In this document: one piece after another, positions 1-8,459 of the stretch
Layout of the letters: every line of letters begins with the position of its first letter
How positions within the stretch are numbered: the first letter of the stretch is position 1
Assembly (NCBI GenBank): GCA_025357755.1
Contig: JANXOP010000230.1
Span: forward strand, 1 to 38,627
DNA length: 38,627 nt
Origin: Kofleriaceae bacterium
GTDB lineage: Bacteria > Myxococcota_A > Polyangia > Haliangiales > Haliangiaceae
Reading direction: 5' to 3'
Notes under the pieces: generated by a model
Database searches by the model: none
Seen by the model: only the letters and a program-made list of their open reading frames with translations
Told to the model about the DNA's origin: nothing
Made by a program: the position numbers and the translations under genes

Positions 1-136
1 TCCCCGCGGACCCGCCATCGAGCGTCGCGATCGCCGCATCGAGGAACACCGTGTTGCGCTGCTCGACACTCTTCGCGTCGAGCCCGCAGGCCGCGAACGC
101 AGCGGCCGTGACTGTCAGCACCACCCAGCGATTCAC
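1..136 (-). CDS. Putative lipoprotein, N-terminal part (runs off the left edge)
   Basis: A GTG start at 136 opens a reading frame that stays open to the window edge (45 codons visible). The first residues form a short hydrophobic signal ending in the lipobox FAAC, with the lipidated Cys at residue 17. The mature protein would therefore be anchored in the inner or outer membrane. The start overlaps the stop of the upstream MBL gene in a GTGA arrangement (stop TGA at 133-135), which suggests translational coupling. The rest of the protein lies outside the window, so no function can be given. The signal and overlap are seen directly; the membrane location is inferred from the lipobox. Confidence 0.6.
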   Translation of the reverse strand, partial: MNRWVVLTVTAAAFAACGLDAKSVEQRNTVFLDAAIATLDGGSAG

Positions 137-1074
137 ACCGATGAGGATACCCCGATCGGTCGACCGACCTCCAGCACACCGATCGGAAGCTCGTGCGAGG
201 CCGCATGGACCTCGTCGGCGAAGGCGGTCAGGTTGATGTTGAACGAGAGCTTCGGATCGCCGCCAAGCGGTTGAAAGAAGTCATCGAAATGGCTGGGCAC
301 GATGAGCTTGGGCGCGAGCGCCTTGACGACGCGCTGTACGTAATGTGGCGTGAACCTGCGACCTGCGATGCCGCACAGGAACACGTCCATGTCGCGATCG
401 CGGATCTCGTCGTCGAGCAAATCGGCCGAGCCCTGGTGATAGAACCGCATGCCCGCGACCTCGAGCGCGATGCCCCAGACCTGACCGCAGCGATAGCGTT
501 GCGGGATCATCTCGTCGAGGTGCTCGCACGTGAGCTCGCCACCGTAATTGACGCGAAAGCCGAGCTGCAGCTTCGAGTGCACGCTCGGCACGAAGTGGAA
601 CTTGAACGGTCCGATTTCGTAGTCGTGATACGGCACCACGACCGTTGCTCGATCTGCGAGCCCGTGCAGGCCCATCAGGTGCTCGAGCGAACCTCCTCCG
701 TACACGCCGCAGCCCGTGCGCGCAGCGATCACCGGCACGTCCATCGCGTGATCGAAGTGCGTGTGCCCGACCAGGACCGCATCCGCGCGATCGATCCAGC
801 GATCGACCGCTGCGTGCGAGGGCGCGACGACCCGCCGGCGCACCACATCGCCGAGCCCCATCCGCGTCACGTATGGATCGATCCACACGACCACGCCCTG
901 ATACGCGAACCGAAATCCCGCGGTCCCGAGCCACGTGACCTCGAGACCGTGCGGGAGTGCCACGCTGTGCGGAAACGCGAGCTGCTTGGCTGTTAGCAAG
1001 TCGCTCGCATGTTGGCGACGCGCCGTCGCGAGGTACTTCAGCCCGTCTGCGACATGACCGAGGGTTGCCAACAC
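133..1074 (-). CDS. MBL-fold metal-dependent hydrolase (UlaG/YtkL-like)
   Basis: This 313-residue protein belongs to the metallo-beta-lactamase fold. The metal-binding signature HTHFDH lies at residues 104-109. It is followed by a further His in PSVHS, a Gly-rich YHQGSAD segment (Asp ligand) and a late His in PSHFDD, in the order expected for a binuclear Zn hydrolase. There is no signal peptide, so it should be cytoplasmic. The family splits phosphodiesters, lactones or thioesters, and the substrate cannot be read from sequence. The GTG start at 1074 lies inside an inverted repeat (1058-1080), and a TTG three bases downstream is an alternative start. The gene is divergent from sodB and overlaps the next lipoprotein gene by 4 bases. 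Confidence 0.85.
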   Translation of the reverse strand: MLATLGHVADGLKYLATARRQHASDLLTAKQLAFPHSVALPHGLEVTWLGTAGFRFAYQGVVVWIDPYVTRMGLGDVVRRRVVAPSHAAVDRWIDRADAVLVGHTHFDHAMDVPVIAARTGCGVYGGGSLEHLMGLHGLADRATVVVPYHDYEIGPFKFHFVPSVHSKLQLGFRVNYGGELTCEHLDEMIPQRYRCGQVWGIALEVAGMRFYHQGSADLLDDEIRDRDMDVFLCGIAGRRFTPHYVQRVVKALAPKLIVPSHFDDFFQPLGGDPKLSFNINLTAFADEVHAASHELPIGVLEVGRPIGVSSSV

Positions 1075-1080
1075 CCTCGG
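1058..1080. promoter_or_regulatory. Inverted repeat between MBL hydrolase and sodB
   Basis: Perfect 8-base arms (CCGAGGGT and ACCCTCGG) flank a 7-base loop. The repeat overlaps the proposed GTG start of the MBL gene and ends 41 bases before the sodB start. A second, shorter inverted repeat (GCGGT-aca-ACCGC, 1088-1100) follows. Either could be an operator for the divergent pair or a 5' mRNA hairpin. The symmetry is seen; the role is inferred. Confidence 0.35.
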
Positions 1081-1121
1081 ACTTTATGCGGTACAACCGC
1101 CGCAGACAAAGGAGTCTTGCA

Positions 1122-1715
1122 ATGGCTTTCACTCTCCCAGAGCTGCCCTACGCGAAAGACGCACTCTCGCCGACGATCTCGGCCGAGACCATCGACTATC
1201 ACTACGGCAAGCATCACCAGGCGTACGTCAACAACCTGAACAACCTCATCCCGGGCACGAAGTACGAGTCGATGTCGCTCGAGGACATCGTCAAGCAGAC
1301 GAACGGCCAAGCGTCGGAGAAGAAGGTCTTCAACAACGCTGCCCAGGTCTGGAACCACACGTTCTACTGGCATTGCCTCGCCCCCAAGGCCGGCGGTGAT
1401 CCGACCGGCAACATCAAGGCCGCGATCGACAAGTCGTTCGGCTCGTTCGCCGACTTCAAGAAGAAGTTCGGTGACGCCGCTGCGGCGCAGTTCGGTTCGG
1501 GCTGGGCCTGGCTCGTCAAGGGTGCAGACGGTTCGCTCGCGATCGAGACCACCTCGAACGCCGAGACCCCGTTCGCCGCAGGCAAGACCTGCGTGCTCAC
1601 GCTCGACGTCTGGGAGCACGCTTACTACGTCGACTATCGCAACGCGCGCCCCAAGTACATCGAGGAGTTCTGGAAGCTCACGAACTGGGACTTCGCGAAC
1701 AAGAACTTCGGCTGA
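1122..1715 (+). CDS. sodB: Superoxide dismutase [Fe]
   Basis: A 197-residue Fe-type superoxide dismutase that converts superoxide to hydrogen peroxide and oxygen in the cytoplasm. It matches the E. coli SodB pattern along its whole length: LPELPYAKDALSPTISAET at the start, the first metal His in YHYGKHHQAYV, the second in WNHTFYW, and the Asp/His pair in DVWEHAYYVDYRNARP. The motif AAAQFGSGWAWLV is also as in the Fe/Mn family. The start at 1122 is chosen because AAAGGAG lies 7 bases upstream and the protein then begins as SodB does. The longer upstream frame has no homology. The gene stands alone, with a terminator directly after it. Fe rather than Mn specificity is inferred from overall resemblance. 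Confidence 0.97.
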   Translation: MAFTLPELPYAKDALSPTISAETIDYHYGKHHQAYVNNLNNLIPGTKYESMSLEDIVKQTNGQASEKKVFNNAAQVWNHTFYWHCLAPKAGGDPTGNIKAAIDKSFGSFADFKKKFGDAAAAQFGSGWAWLVKGADGSLAIETTSNAETPFAAGKTCVLTLDVWEHAYYVDYRNARPKYIEEFWKLTNWDFANKNFG

Positions 1716-1739
1716 TCGAAGCGTCTCGCGATCTGTAAG

Positions 1740-1764
1740 AGGCGGCTTTCGGGTCGCCTTTTTT
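1740..1764 (+). terminator. Intrinsic terminator after sodB
   Basis: Stem AGGCGGC / GTCGCCT (7 pairs, one G-U), a 6-base loop, then six T's. It lies 24 bases after the sodB stop. The T tract runs into the stop codon of the convergent tamB gene, which ends at 1763. Confidence 0.85.
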
Positions 1765-4700
1765 AATGGCTGCTCGACCACTCGAAGAACAGGCCGACGC
1801 CACCGCCGAGGCGATCGCCCGCGCGCACGCCCGCGCCGACGAGGAGCTGGTTGCCATCGATCCACAGGTGATCGAGCTGGAGCTCCGCGGTGCTGCGGCC
1901 CGGTTCGGTCGGCCGAGCGACGACGCGCGCCCGTGCGCTGCGATCGCTCGCGTAGCCCTCGAGCTCGAGGTTTCGGATCCGCCCGTACGCACCTCGCGGC
2001 TCGTTCGGATCGACCCAGCCGATCGCGCGATCCAGGAACAGCAAGTGCGGCAGCGCATTCGAGAGGAAGCCGAAGATGTAGTAGGTGTAGCCGCTCTGGA
2101 CCTCGGGGGTCGCGCTCGGGTAGAGACCGGGCCACGACAGATAGACTGGGTGGCCCGCATGATAGGTCGTGAGCGCCTCGGCGAGCGTCGAGTTAATTGC
2201 GCCTCCGAACGAGATCAGCGGCTTGGTCGGCGGCCCCGTGATGTCGACGCGCGCACCGCTATGTGCGAGCTCGCGCACGACCTCGGGCGGCAGCTCGTAC
2301 TGGAACGCGAGCGCGAAGTTGCCGTGCGGATGCGCGGCGTCGAAGACGATCGAGCCCGAGACCACGTGATGATCGCGGTGGAAGAGCTGCAGCTTGCCGC
2401 CCGTGACCTCGACGGCGCCGCGCGTCTCGATCCCGGTATCGCGCACGGCGACGGTGAGCTCGCCCTTCGCGAACAGGTCGAGCGGGCTCTTGAGCGCGTG
2501 GATCGGGTGTGGAATGTGGATCTTCACATCGAGCGGCACGACGTGGTGCGGTGCGCTCGCAACACCCGGCGTGACGGACGCGACCGGCGCGGCCGGCAGC
2601 GCACCGGACTTGTCGGCGCTGTAGATCACGTCCCCGGTGACCTGCCATTGCTCGGGCTCGTGCGAGTGCTCGAGCCGATCGGGCTGCGCGAAATCGAACT
2701 TCGAGATCGTGGCATCGACCGCGATCACGGGGGCCGCGAGATCTGCGTCGACCTGGGCGGCGAGGTTCACGGTCGCGACGGGGGCATCGCTCAGCAGCGG
2801 CGGCCCGGAGCCGAGGGCGAGCCAGTCGTGCATCACCACCTCGAGGTGGGCCTTGTCCGGTTTGAGGACGAGCGCGCCCGCCGCATCGTGATCTTTTTTC
2901 ACCGCGACCGAGCCCGAGACCTCGAGCGCGCGCGCGCCATCTTCGTGCGCGGACAGCTTCGTGAGTGTCACACCTTCAGGCGTGGCCTCGAGCTCGAGCT
3001 CGAGGTCGTGCCAGCGACGATCGCTGTTCGGGATCGCGAACGCACCGTCCTTGACCGAGAGCGAGCCGGCAACGGCGATGTCTTCGAGGATGATTCGCTT
3101 GCCGTGCAGGACCAAGGCGAGCTTCGCCGAGAGATCCGAGCGCAACGTACCGGGCTGGAGACCGTGAAGATCGGGCACGAGCGACGCGGGGACCATCGCC
3201 GCGAGCGGCGCCGGATCGGCGTGGATCAGGGTCTCGACCGCGAGGTGATCACCGGCGCGCGTGATCGAGCTGTGGATCGCGAGCGGACCACTCGTCACGT
3301 TTGCTTCGAGGTGCAGCGGCGTGCCCGCGAGCGTGAGCTCGGTGGTGCCGAGGCCGCTGATGATCGGATAGCCGCGCCATGCGAGGGCCGCACGAACGTG
3401 CGGCGCGAACGGCGTGCCCGTGATCGTCGCGCTGCCCCCGAGGGTGCCGCCGAGCCGCGCGATCTGGGGCGTGACGAGCGGGAGGTGCGCGAGCTCGTGA
3501 TCAGGAAGCGTGAGCACTTCGTCGAACGCGACGCCGCTGCGCATCCCGGTGACATCGAGCTGGCGACCGCGAAACAGGCGCGGCAGGGTGACCGCACCGT
3601 CGACGATCGCGAACGGGGTCGCGTCTTCGGCGGCGGTGCCATGCGCGCGCGCTTGCGCATACGGATCGAGCACCGTGTCACTCACTTCGCGCGGATCATG
3701 CGTGGGCGGCCCGAGCTCGAGGTGCGTAGCGATCTTCGTGCCGGCACCATGCCCTGCGAGCACTGCACGAAGCTCCGCGACCTGCGGACCCGCGGGCGTC
3801 GCGACGTGCGCGATCATCAGGATCGAACCGGTCGGATGATTCGGAGTGCCCGAGAGGTCTCCGTGCAGCGCGATATCACCCTCGGGAAGCGCGAGCTGCG
3901 CGCGAAGCTCCGGTGATGCGAGCGCGAGCAGGTCTGCCAGCGTGCGCTCGGGCGCGTCGATCGAGACCTGCCATGCGCGATCCGGCAGGAGGCCGCGATC
4001 ATCATGTGCGACGTGCGCCGTGATCTTCGCGAGCGACGTGCCCTGCGCGATGATCGTTGCCGCGAGATCCGCCGCACCTCGGTCGGCCTTGCCGTGGACC
4101 CGCGCGACGATCGCCGGAGCGTGCAGTGCGATGCTCAGATCGTACGTGGCCGCCATCACGTCGCCCGCGCGTTGCACCGCGACCGATCCGGACAGCGAGC
4201 CCTTCACCTTCGGCACGGGTTTGTGCGCGAGTCGTGCGAGGGCAGCGAGATCGAGCCCGTGCAGCCCGATCGTCGTCGAGGCGTGCGTGACGATCCGATG
4301 TTCGAGCGCGGCCGTACCAGCCATGCTGATCGAGCCGCCCGCGAGGGGGAGCTGCATCGGTCGAACCTCGAGCAGCAGCTCTCCCTCGGGCTTGCCCGCA
4401 GCGGTGACCGTGACCTCGACATGCGGTAACAGCGGCACGCGATACCAGGCCGCGATCCCCGCGGCACGCAAGACGCGACTCGCCTCGACCGGACTTCCCG
4501 CGACCGTGAGCGAGCCGTGCAGCGTGGTATCGGCCGCGACCTCGCCACTCGCATCGATCGTGAAGCCGAGCCCCTTCGCGTGCAGGCGCTCGATCACCAG
4601 CCCGCCTTTCAGAGCATGCGCGTGTGCGGAGACGCCCTCGACCGAGATCGATCCGATCTGCGTCGGACCGACCTCGAGCGCGAGGTTCGCATCGAGATCC

Positions 4701-5794
4701 GGCAACACCAAGCCGGTGCCGTTCACCACGAGCGTCACGTCGGTCCGGATCGGCGGCACGTTCGGCGGCGAGTGCGCCAGGAGATCCGTGCTCGTGCCCT
4801 TGCCGACCAGCGTGACGTCGTAGCGTGGCAGCGCGGGCCTGGACAGATCGAGCGTGCCATCGAGCTCGAGCGTGGTCTGCCGGGTCACGACTCCGCCGTG
4901 GATGACGAGCTTGTCGAGCGGCCCCGTCAGCGCGGCATCGAGCTTCACGTCATCGAGGAACATCTCCTTGCCGAGCAGCGTCGAGAGCTTCTGATGATCG
5001 AGCTTCGCGTTCGCGATCGAGATGGCCTGTGCACCGGCGGGCTTGCCTGCGACGAGCGCGAGCGCCGCGTGGACGCGCTCGATGGTGAGCGCACCGAACG
5101 AGACGTTCGCGAGCGTCGCCTCGACCGCTCCCGCGCGCTGTGCGACCACCACAGTGCCGATCGCGAGGGCGAGCGTCCGCACGGGCGCCTTCGGCACTGC
5201 GAGCGTGACCTGCGCCGAGATCCGTGACAGCGAGACATCGGCGATCTGGTCGCGCGGCGATACGACCGCCGAGCCCGCGATCGCGAGCTCCGCGATCGTG
5301 ATCACCGTGCCATCCAACCGGGTGACGTGAACCGCGCCGGCGAGGTGGAGCTCACGCACCGTGATCGACGCGGGCGCAGGCGAGCCCGAGGGCTTGAACA
5401 AGCCGGTCAGGTTCGTCTTGCCATCGCCGGTCTGCACGATCGTGGCTTCGAGCCCTTCGACCGCGAGGTCATCGATCACCGGCGCGCCGTGCAACACGCT
5501 GGCGCGATCGACGATGACGTGCAGCGCCGCGATCTTGATCGCCTCCTTGCCATCGCGATCGTGGATCACGAGGTCCTTCAGCTCGACGTGGCTGAACAAG
5601 AAGCCATAGTCGACCGAGCCGAGCTCCGCGGTGCCATCGACCGCTCGCGCGAGCTTCGCGGCGATCCGACCGCGCACGAAGCCCTTGCCGATCGAGCTGT
5701 GCAGGACGCCGAGCAAGATCAGCAGCACGACGATCAGGCTCGCGAGCGTGGTAAGCGAGATCCGCACGAGCCTGCGCCAGAGCGGCCGCTTCAA
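1763..5794 (-). CDS. tamB: TamB-like translocation/assembly protein (DUF490)
   Basis: About 1,343 residues, the usual size for TamB/AsmA-like proteins. One membrane anchor lies at residues ~8-30 (LTTLASLIVVLLILLGVL). It is followed by a very long repetitive beta-rich region typical of lipid-transporting bridge proteins, and a C-terminal TamB domain over the last ~350 residues. The family spans the periplasm and moves phospholipids and/or helps insert outer-membrane proteins together with TamA. The TTG start at 5794 overlaps the upstream barrel gene's stop as TTGA, and GGAG lies 7 bases before it. The same frame stays open to 6361, but that extension is Arg-rich and antisense-like inside the tamA gene, so it is not used. 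The pairing with TamA is established for the family. Confidence 0.88.
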   Translation of the reverse strand: MKRPLWRRLVRISLTTLASLIVVLLILLGVLHSSIGKGFVRGRIAAKLARAVDGTAELGSVDYGFLFSHVELKDLVIHDRDGKEAIKIAALHVIVDRASVLHGAPVIDDLAVEGLEATIVQTGDGKTNLTGLFKPSGSPAPASITVRELHLAGAVHVTRLDGTVITIAELAIAGSAVVSPRDQIADVSLSRISAQVTLAVPKAPVRTLALAIGTVVVAQRAGAVEATLANVSFGALTIERVHAALALVAGKPAGAQAISIANAKLDHQKLSTLLGKEMFLDDVKLDAALTGPLDKLVIHGGVVTRQTTLELDGTLDLSRPALPRYDVTLVGKGTSTDLLAHSPPNVPPIRTDVTLVVNGTGLVLPDLDANLALEVGPTQIGSISVEGVSAHAHALKGGLVIERLHAKGLGFTIDASGEVAADTTLHGSLTVAGSPVEASRVLRAAGIAAWYRVPLLPHVEVTVTAAGKPEGELLLEVRPMQLPLAGGSISMAGTAALEHRIVTHASTTIGLHGLDLAALARLAHKPVPKVKGSLSGSVAVQRAGDVMAATYDLSIALHAPAIVARVHGKADRGAADLAATIIAQGTSLAKITAHVAHDDRGLLPDRAWQVSIDAPERTLADLLALASPELRAQLALPEGDIALHGDLSGTPNHPTGSILMIAHVATPAGPQVAELRAVLAGHGAGTKIATHLELGPPTHDPREVSDTVLDPYAQARAHGTAAEDATPFAIVDGAVTLPRLFRGRQLDVTGMRSGVAFDEVLTLPDHELAHLPLVTPQIARLGGTLGGSATITGTPFAPHVRAALAWRGYPIISGLGTTELTLAGTPLHLEANVTSGPLAIHSSITRAGDHLAVETLIHADPAPLAAMVPASLVPDLHGLQPGTLRSDLSAKLALVLHGKRIILEDIAVAGSLSVKDGAFAIPNSDRRWHDLELELEATPEGVTLTKLSAHEDGARALEVSGSVAVKKDHDAAGALVLKPDKAHLEVVMHDWLALGSGPPLLSDAPVATVNLAAQVDADLAAPVIAVDATISKFDFAQPDRLEHSHEPEQWQVTGDVIYSADKSGALPAAPVASVTPGVASAPHHVVPLDVKIHIPHPIHALKSPLDLFAKGELTVAVRDTGIETRGAVEVTGGKLQLFHRDHHVVSGSIVFDAAHPHGNFALAFQYELPPEVVRELAHSGARVDITGPPTKPLISFGGAINSTLAEALTTYHAGHPVYLSWPGLYPSATPEVQSGYTYYIFGFLSNALPHLLFLDRAIGWVDPNEPRGAYGRIRNLELEGYASDRSARARVVARPTEPGRSTAELQLDHLWIDGNQLLVGAGVRAGDRLGGGVGLFFEWSSSH

Positions 5795-7785
5795 AAGGCT
5801 TCTCCGATCCGGACGAACCCGAGCACGCGGTCCCACGCGAGCCCGGCGTGATTCGCGTCGACGATCCGGTACGCGAGATCGAACGCGATCGGCACGTACC
5901 ACAACCGAAACCGAAACCCGGCGCCGGCCGCGAGCGAGATGCCCTCGGCGAACGGATTCAAGCCCGCGCCCGCTTCGCCGACATCGACGAACGTCGCGGC
6001 GCCATACTGTTTGAAGAACGGCAGCATGCGGAGCTCGACGCTGCCTTCGGCGAGGCTCCGGCCACCGACGAGCACGCGATCGCATCCCGACGCGCCGGCC
6101 GCACATAGAGCGGGCGACAACTGATCGCGACCAAAGCCGCGCATGCCGAAAGCACCCCCGCCGAACAACCGCGGGCCGAGCGGAATACCTTCCTGGTTCG
6201 CCATGCCGACGAAGCCCGCCGAGGCTCGCAGCGCGAGCGACCACGTACCGTTCGGCGCGCCCAGAGGAACGAACACGCGCGCGTCGCCGGTGCCGCGCAG
6301 CCAGCGATGATCGCCGAGCGGTCCACCGGGCGAATACGATCCGGTCGCACCGAGGAACCACCCCTGCTTCGGCTCGACCCGATCGTCACGGCGGTCCGCG
6401 ATCACCGATCCGGTCAGCTCGAGGCCGCTCGAGTCCTGTGCGGATGCGAGCTCGAGCTCGTTCGTCGGCACCGTCATCGGCAGGGTCATCGGTCGATCGA
6501 GCTGGCGCCCGAACCGAAAGAACGCATCGCCCTCGACGAACACCCCCGGCGCGAGCGTGCGATGCACGCCCGGCCCCGCGACGACCTCGCGCAACAGCGC
6601 CGAGGGATACAGCACGTCGCGCCAGCGCGCGGTCACGCGCAGATCCGTCACGTCGAGCGAGTGGACGTACTGGACGAGCGCGCTGCCGTACGCGCCCTCG
6701 GCGCGATGATCGTTGCCGACGATCCATCCGTATCCCGCGCTGCCCTCGAGCACGAGGTGATGCTGCGGTGCGAAGACGTTCCGCAGCACCGTGCGCACGC
6801 CGGTGAACACGTCGACGCGCCTCGGATCACCTTCGACCCCGAGCTCGCCGCGCACCCGCTGTTGCGGCGCTTCGACGACGACGACCCGGACCGCGAGCGG
6901 CGCAGCCAGCGCGCGCGGTACGATCGCACCAGCAGGACTCACCTGCTCGGCCGCGAGCTGGCCTCCGACCTCGGGATACTCCGGCACGTGCGGAACATCG
7001 GCATCGCTCACCACGTTGACCGAGGCGAACGCGCCCGTATCGAGCAGCGCGAGCTCGGCGCGCTTGGCCTCCGTCGTCGAGAAGGGTTGGCCCGGTGCGA
7101 GCCCTGCACGCTCGAGCACGGACCGAGCCGTCACCTGCGCGTTCCCCTCGACGACCACCGAACCGATCGTGGTCCGCGGACCGGGATCGAGATAGTAAAA
7201 CCACGCGACGGTCTTCGCGGTGCGATCGACGAAGGCGCGACTCCAGCCGCGCGCGTGGCCGTACCCGGCGGCTTGCAGATGGTCCGCGAGCACGCCGCGC
7301 AGCGGACGATACGCGACCATGTCGACCGGAGCGCCCACCTCGAACGGCAGCAGCTTTTCGAGCTCCGCGCGCTGATCCGCGGGTGCGCCGAGGATCGCCA
7401 GCGAGCCGATGCGATACGCCGGCCCTTCATGCACCGGCCAGGTCACCGCGACGCTCGTGTGCGCCGCATTCCACACCAACTGCGGTTCGTCGACCAGGCC
7501 TTCGTAGTGACCGTGCTCCATCACGTACGCGGCGATGCGCCGACGATCCTCGGCGAGCCGAAATGGATTCCAGCCGCGCTCCGGCGTGAGTGGCGCCTTG
7601 GGGCGCAAGCCGAGGTTGCCGAGCAGGGGCTTGTAGTCGACCGCGAGCACTTCGCCCGCGCGCGCCACGATCGTGACCTTCGCGACGTGCAGCGCGGTAT
7701 CGCCGACGACGACCGGATAGTTCGGATCGCGACAGGCCGCGAGCGCGCAGGCGATCACGATCAGGCTCGAAACACGGCGCGTCAC
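5791..7785 (-). CDS. TamA/BamA-family outer-membrane barrel with lipoprotein-type signal
   Basis: A 664-residue Omp85-family protein. Periplasmic POTRA-like repeats cover roughly residues 30-290, followed by a 16-strand-type barrel. The barrel carries the diagnostic FGMRGFGRDQLSP motif (the conserved RGF of the substrate-gating loop) and ends in Phe, as outer-membrane barrels do. The signal is unusual: it ends with a perfect lipobox, L15-A-A-C18, so this barrel would be lipidated. Omp85 proteins normally use signal peptidase I. The start is GTG at 7785. The gene is coupled to tamB by a 4-base overlap and lies 30 bases after the PAP2 gene. Together with TamB it probably forms a TAM-like complex (inference from order and families). 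Confidence 0.9.
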   Translation of the reverse strand: MTRRVSSLIVIACALAACRDPNYPVVVGDTALHVAKVTIVARAGEVLAVDYKPLLGNLGLRPKAPLTPERGWNPFRLAEDRRRIAAYVMEHGHYEGLVDEPQLVWNAAHTSVAVTWPVHEGPAYRIGSLAILGAPADQRAELEKLLPFEVGAPVDMVAYRPLRGVLADHLQAAGYGHARGWSRAFVDRTAKTVAWFYYLDPGPRTTIGSVVVEGNAQVTARSVLERAGLAPGQPFSTTEAKRAELALLDTGAFASVNVVSDADVPHVPEYPEVGGQLAAEQVSPAGAIVPRALAAPLAVRVVVVEAPQQRVRGELGVEGDPRRVDVFTGVRTVLRNVFAPQHHLVLEGSAGYGWIVGNDHRAEGAYGSALVQYVHSLDVTDLRVTARWRDVLYPSALLREVVAGPGVHRTLAPGVFVEGDAFFRFGRQLDRPMTLPMTVPTNELELASAQDSSGLELTGSVIADRRDDRVEPKQGWFLGATGSYSPGGPLGDHRWLRGTGDARVFVPLGAPNGTWSLALRASAGFVGMANQEGIPLGPRLFGGGAFGMRGFGRDQLSPALCAAGASGCDRVLVGGRSLAEGSVELRMLPFFKQYGAATFVDVGEAGAGLNPFAEGISLAAGAGFRFRLWYVPIAFDLAYRIVDANHAGLAWDRVLGFVRIGEAF

Positions 7786-7815
7786 GGAACTACGGGACGA
7801 TATCAGGAAGAGCGC

Positions 7816-8445
7816 TCACGCAGCGGAGGGCCACGGTGCGCGTTGCACCGCGACCGCACACGCCCACGTCGAGAGCGCGACGAGCACGAGGCCGCCGAAA
7901 ACATCCGAGGTCCAGTGCGCGCTCGCCATCACGCGTGCGCAGCCCGTGAACGCGATCACGAGGAACATCCAGCTGCGGGTTCGCGGATACAGGATCGCGA
8001 GCGGCAACGCGATGCTACCGATCAGCGCGATGTGGCCCGAGGGAAACGCGCCGCCGTGTTGCCACCACGAGGTGCCGTAGTGCCACTCCGAGGGTCGCAC
8101 GCGGCCGGTGAGGTGCTTGCCCCAGATCATCGCGTTCGACGCGACGAAGTGGGTCAACGTGACGAACAACCACGCCTTCGCGGCACCGTGCCAGCGAGGC
8201 ATCGCCCGCGAGACGATCACGCCCAGGACGAGGATCGTCGTACCGACCCACCGCCAGGGCTCGAAGCCACTCGCGTACTCCAGCGTGACGAGTGCGGTGC
8301 TCCACGCAGTCGGATGGGTGTCGTGGGTCGCGACGTAGCGCGCGACCGGCAGATCGAACCACGCGATGCCGAGCGCACACATCACCGCGCTCGCGATCGC
8401 GAGGCGCAGCAACCAGCTCGGGTCATGCAGGCGTGGCATGGCCAC
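7816..8445 (-). CDS. PAP2-family membrane phosphatase
   Basis: A 209-residue integral membrane protein with about six hydrophobic segments and all three PAP2 motifs. Motif 1 is K110-x6-R117-P118, motif 2 is P135-S-G-H138, and motif 3 is R171-x5-H177-x3-D181, with Ala where the first Ser usually stands. Family members remove phosphate from lipid phosphates such as phosphatidate or undecaprenyl diphosphate at the periplasmic face. The exact substrate is not readable. The GTG at 8445 and an ATG two codons later (8439) are both possible starts. It leads a row with the TamA and TamB genes, fitting a role in envelope lipid turnover. Confidence 0.9.
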   Translation of the reverse strand: MAMPRLHDPSWLLRLAIASAVMCALGIAWFDLPVARYVATHDTHPTAWSTALVTLEYASGFEPWRWVGTTILVLGVIVSRAMPRWHGAAKAWLFVTLTHFVASNAMIWGKHLTGRVRPSEWHYGTSWWQHGGAFPSGHIALIGSIALPLAILYPRTRSWMFLVIAFTGCARVMASAHWTSDVFGGLVLVALSTWACAVAVQRAPWPSAA

Positions 8446-8447
8446 GC
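8431..8447. repeat. Short perfect inverted repeat at the PAP2 start
   Basis: GCGTGGC-atg-GCCACGC, 7-base perfect arms around 3 bases. It covers the first codons of the PAP2 gene and lies just after the stop of the low-complexity lipoprotein gene (8460). It could be an mRNA hairpin that limits translation, or an operator. There is no T tract on either strand, so a simple terminator is unlikely. Confidence 0.3.
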
Positions 8448-8459
8448 ATGGCTAGCACA

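Noticed and set aside
957..1121. N-terminal extension of SodB
   Set aside because: There is no homology in the extra 55 residues, and a good ribosome site precedes the ATG at 1122.
1766..3916. 716-codon plus-strand frame opposite tamB
   Set aside because: It is Arg/Asp/Glu-rich, the usual mirror of a GC-rich gene, with no motif. TamB on the other strand has clear domains.
5795..6361. Upstream extension of the tamB frame to give a 1,532-residue protein
   Set aside because: The extra ~190 residues are Arg-rich, lie wholly in another frame of the tamA-like gene, and precede the natural anchor helix. A TTGA junction with a ribosome site marks the real start.
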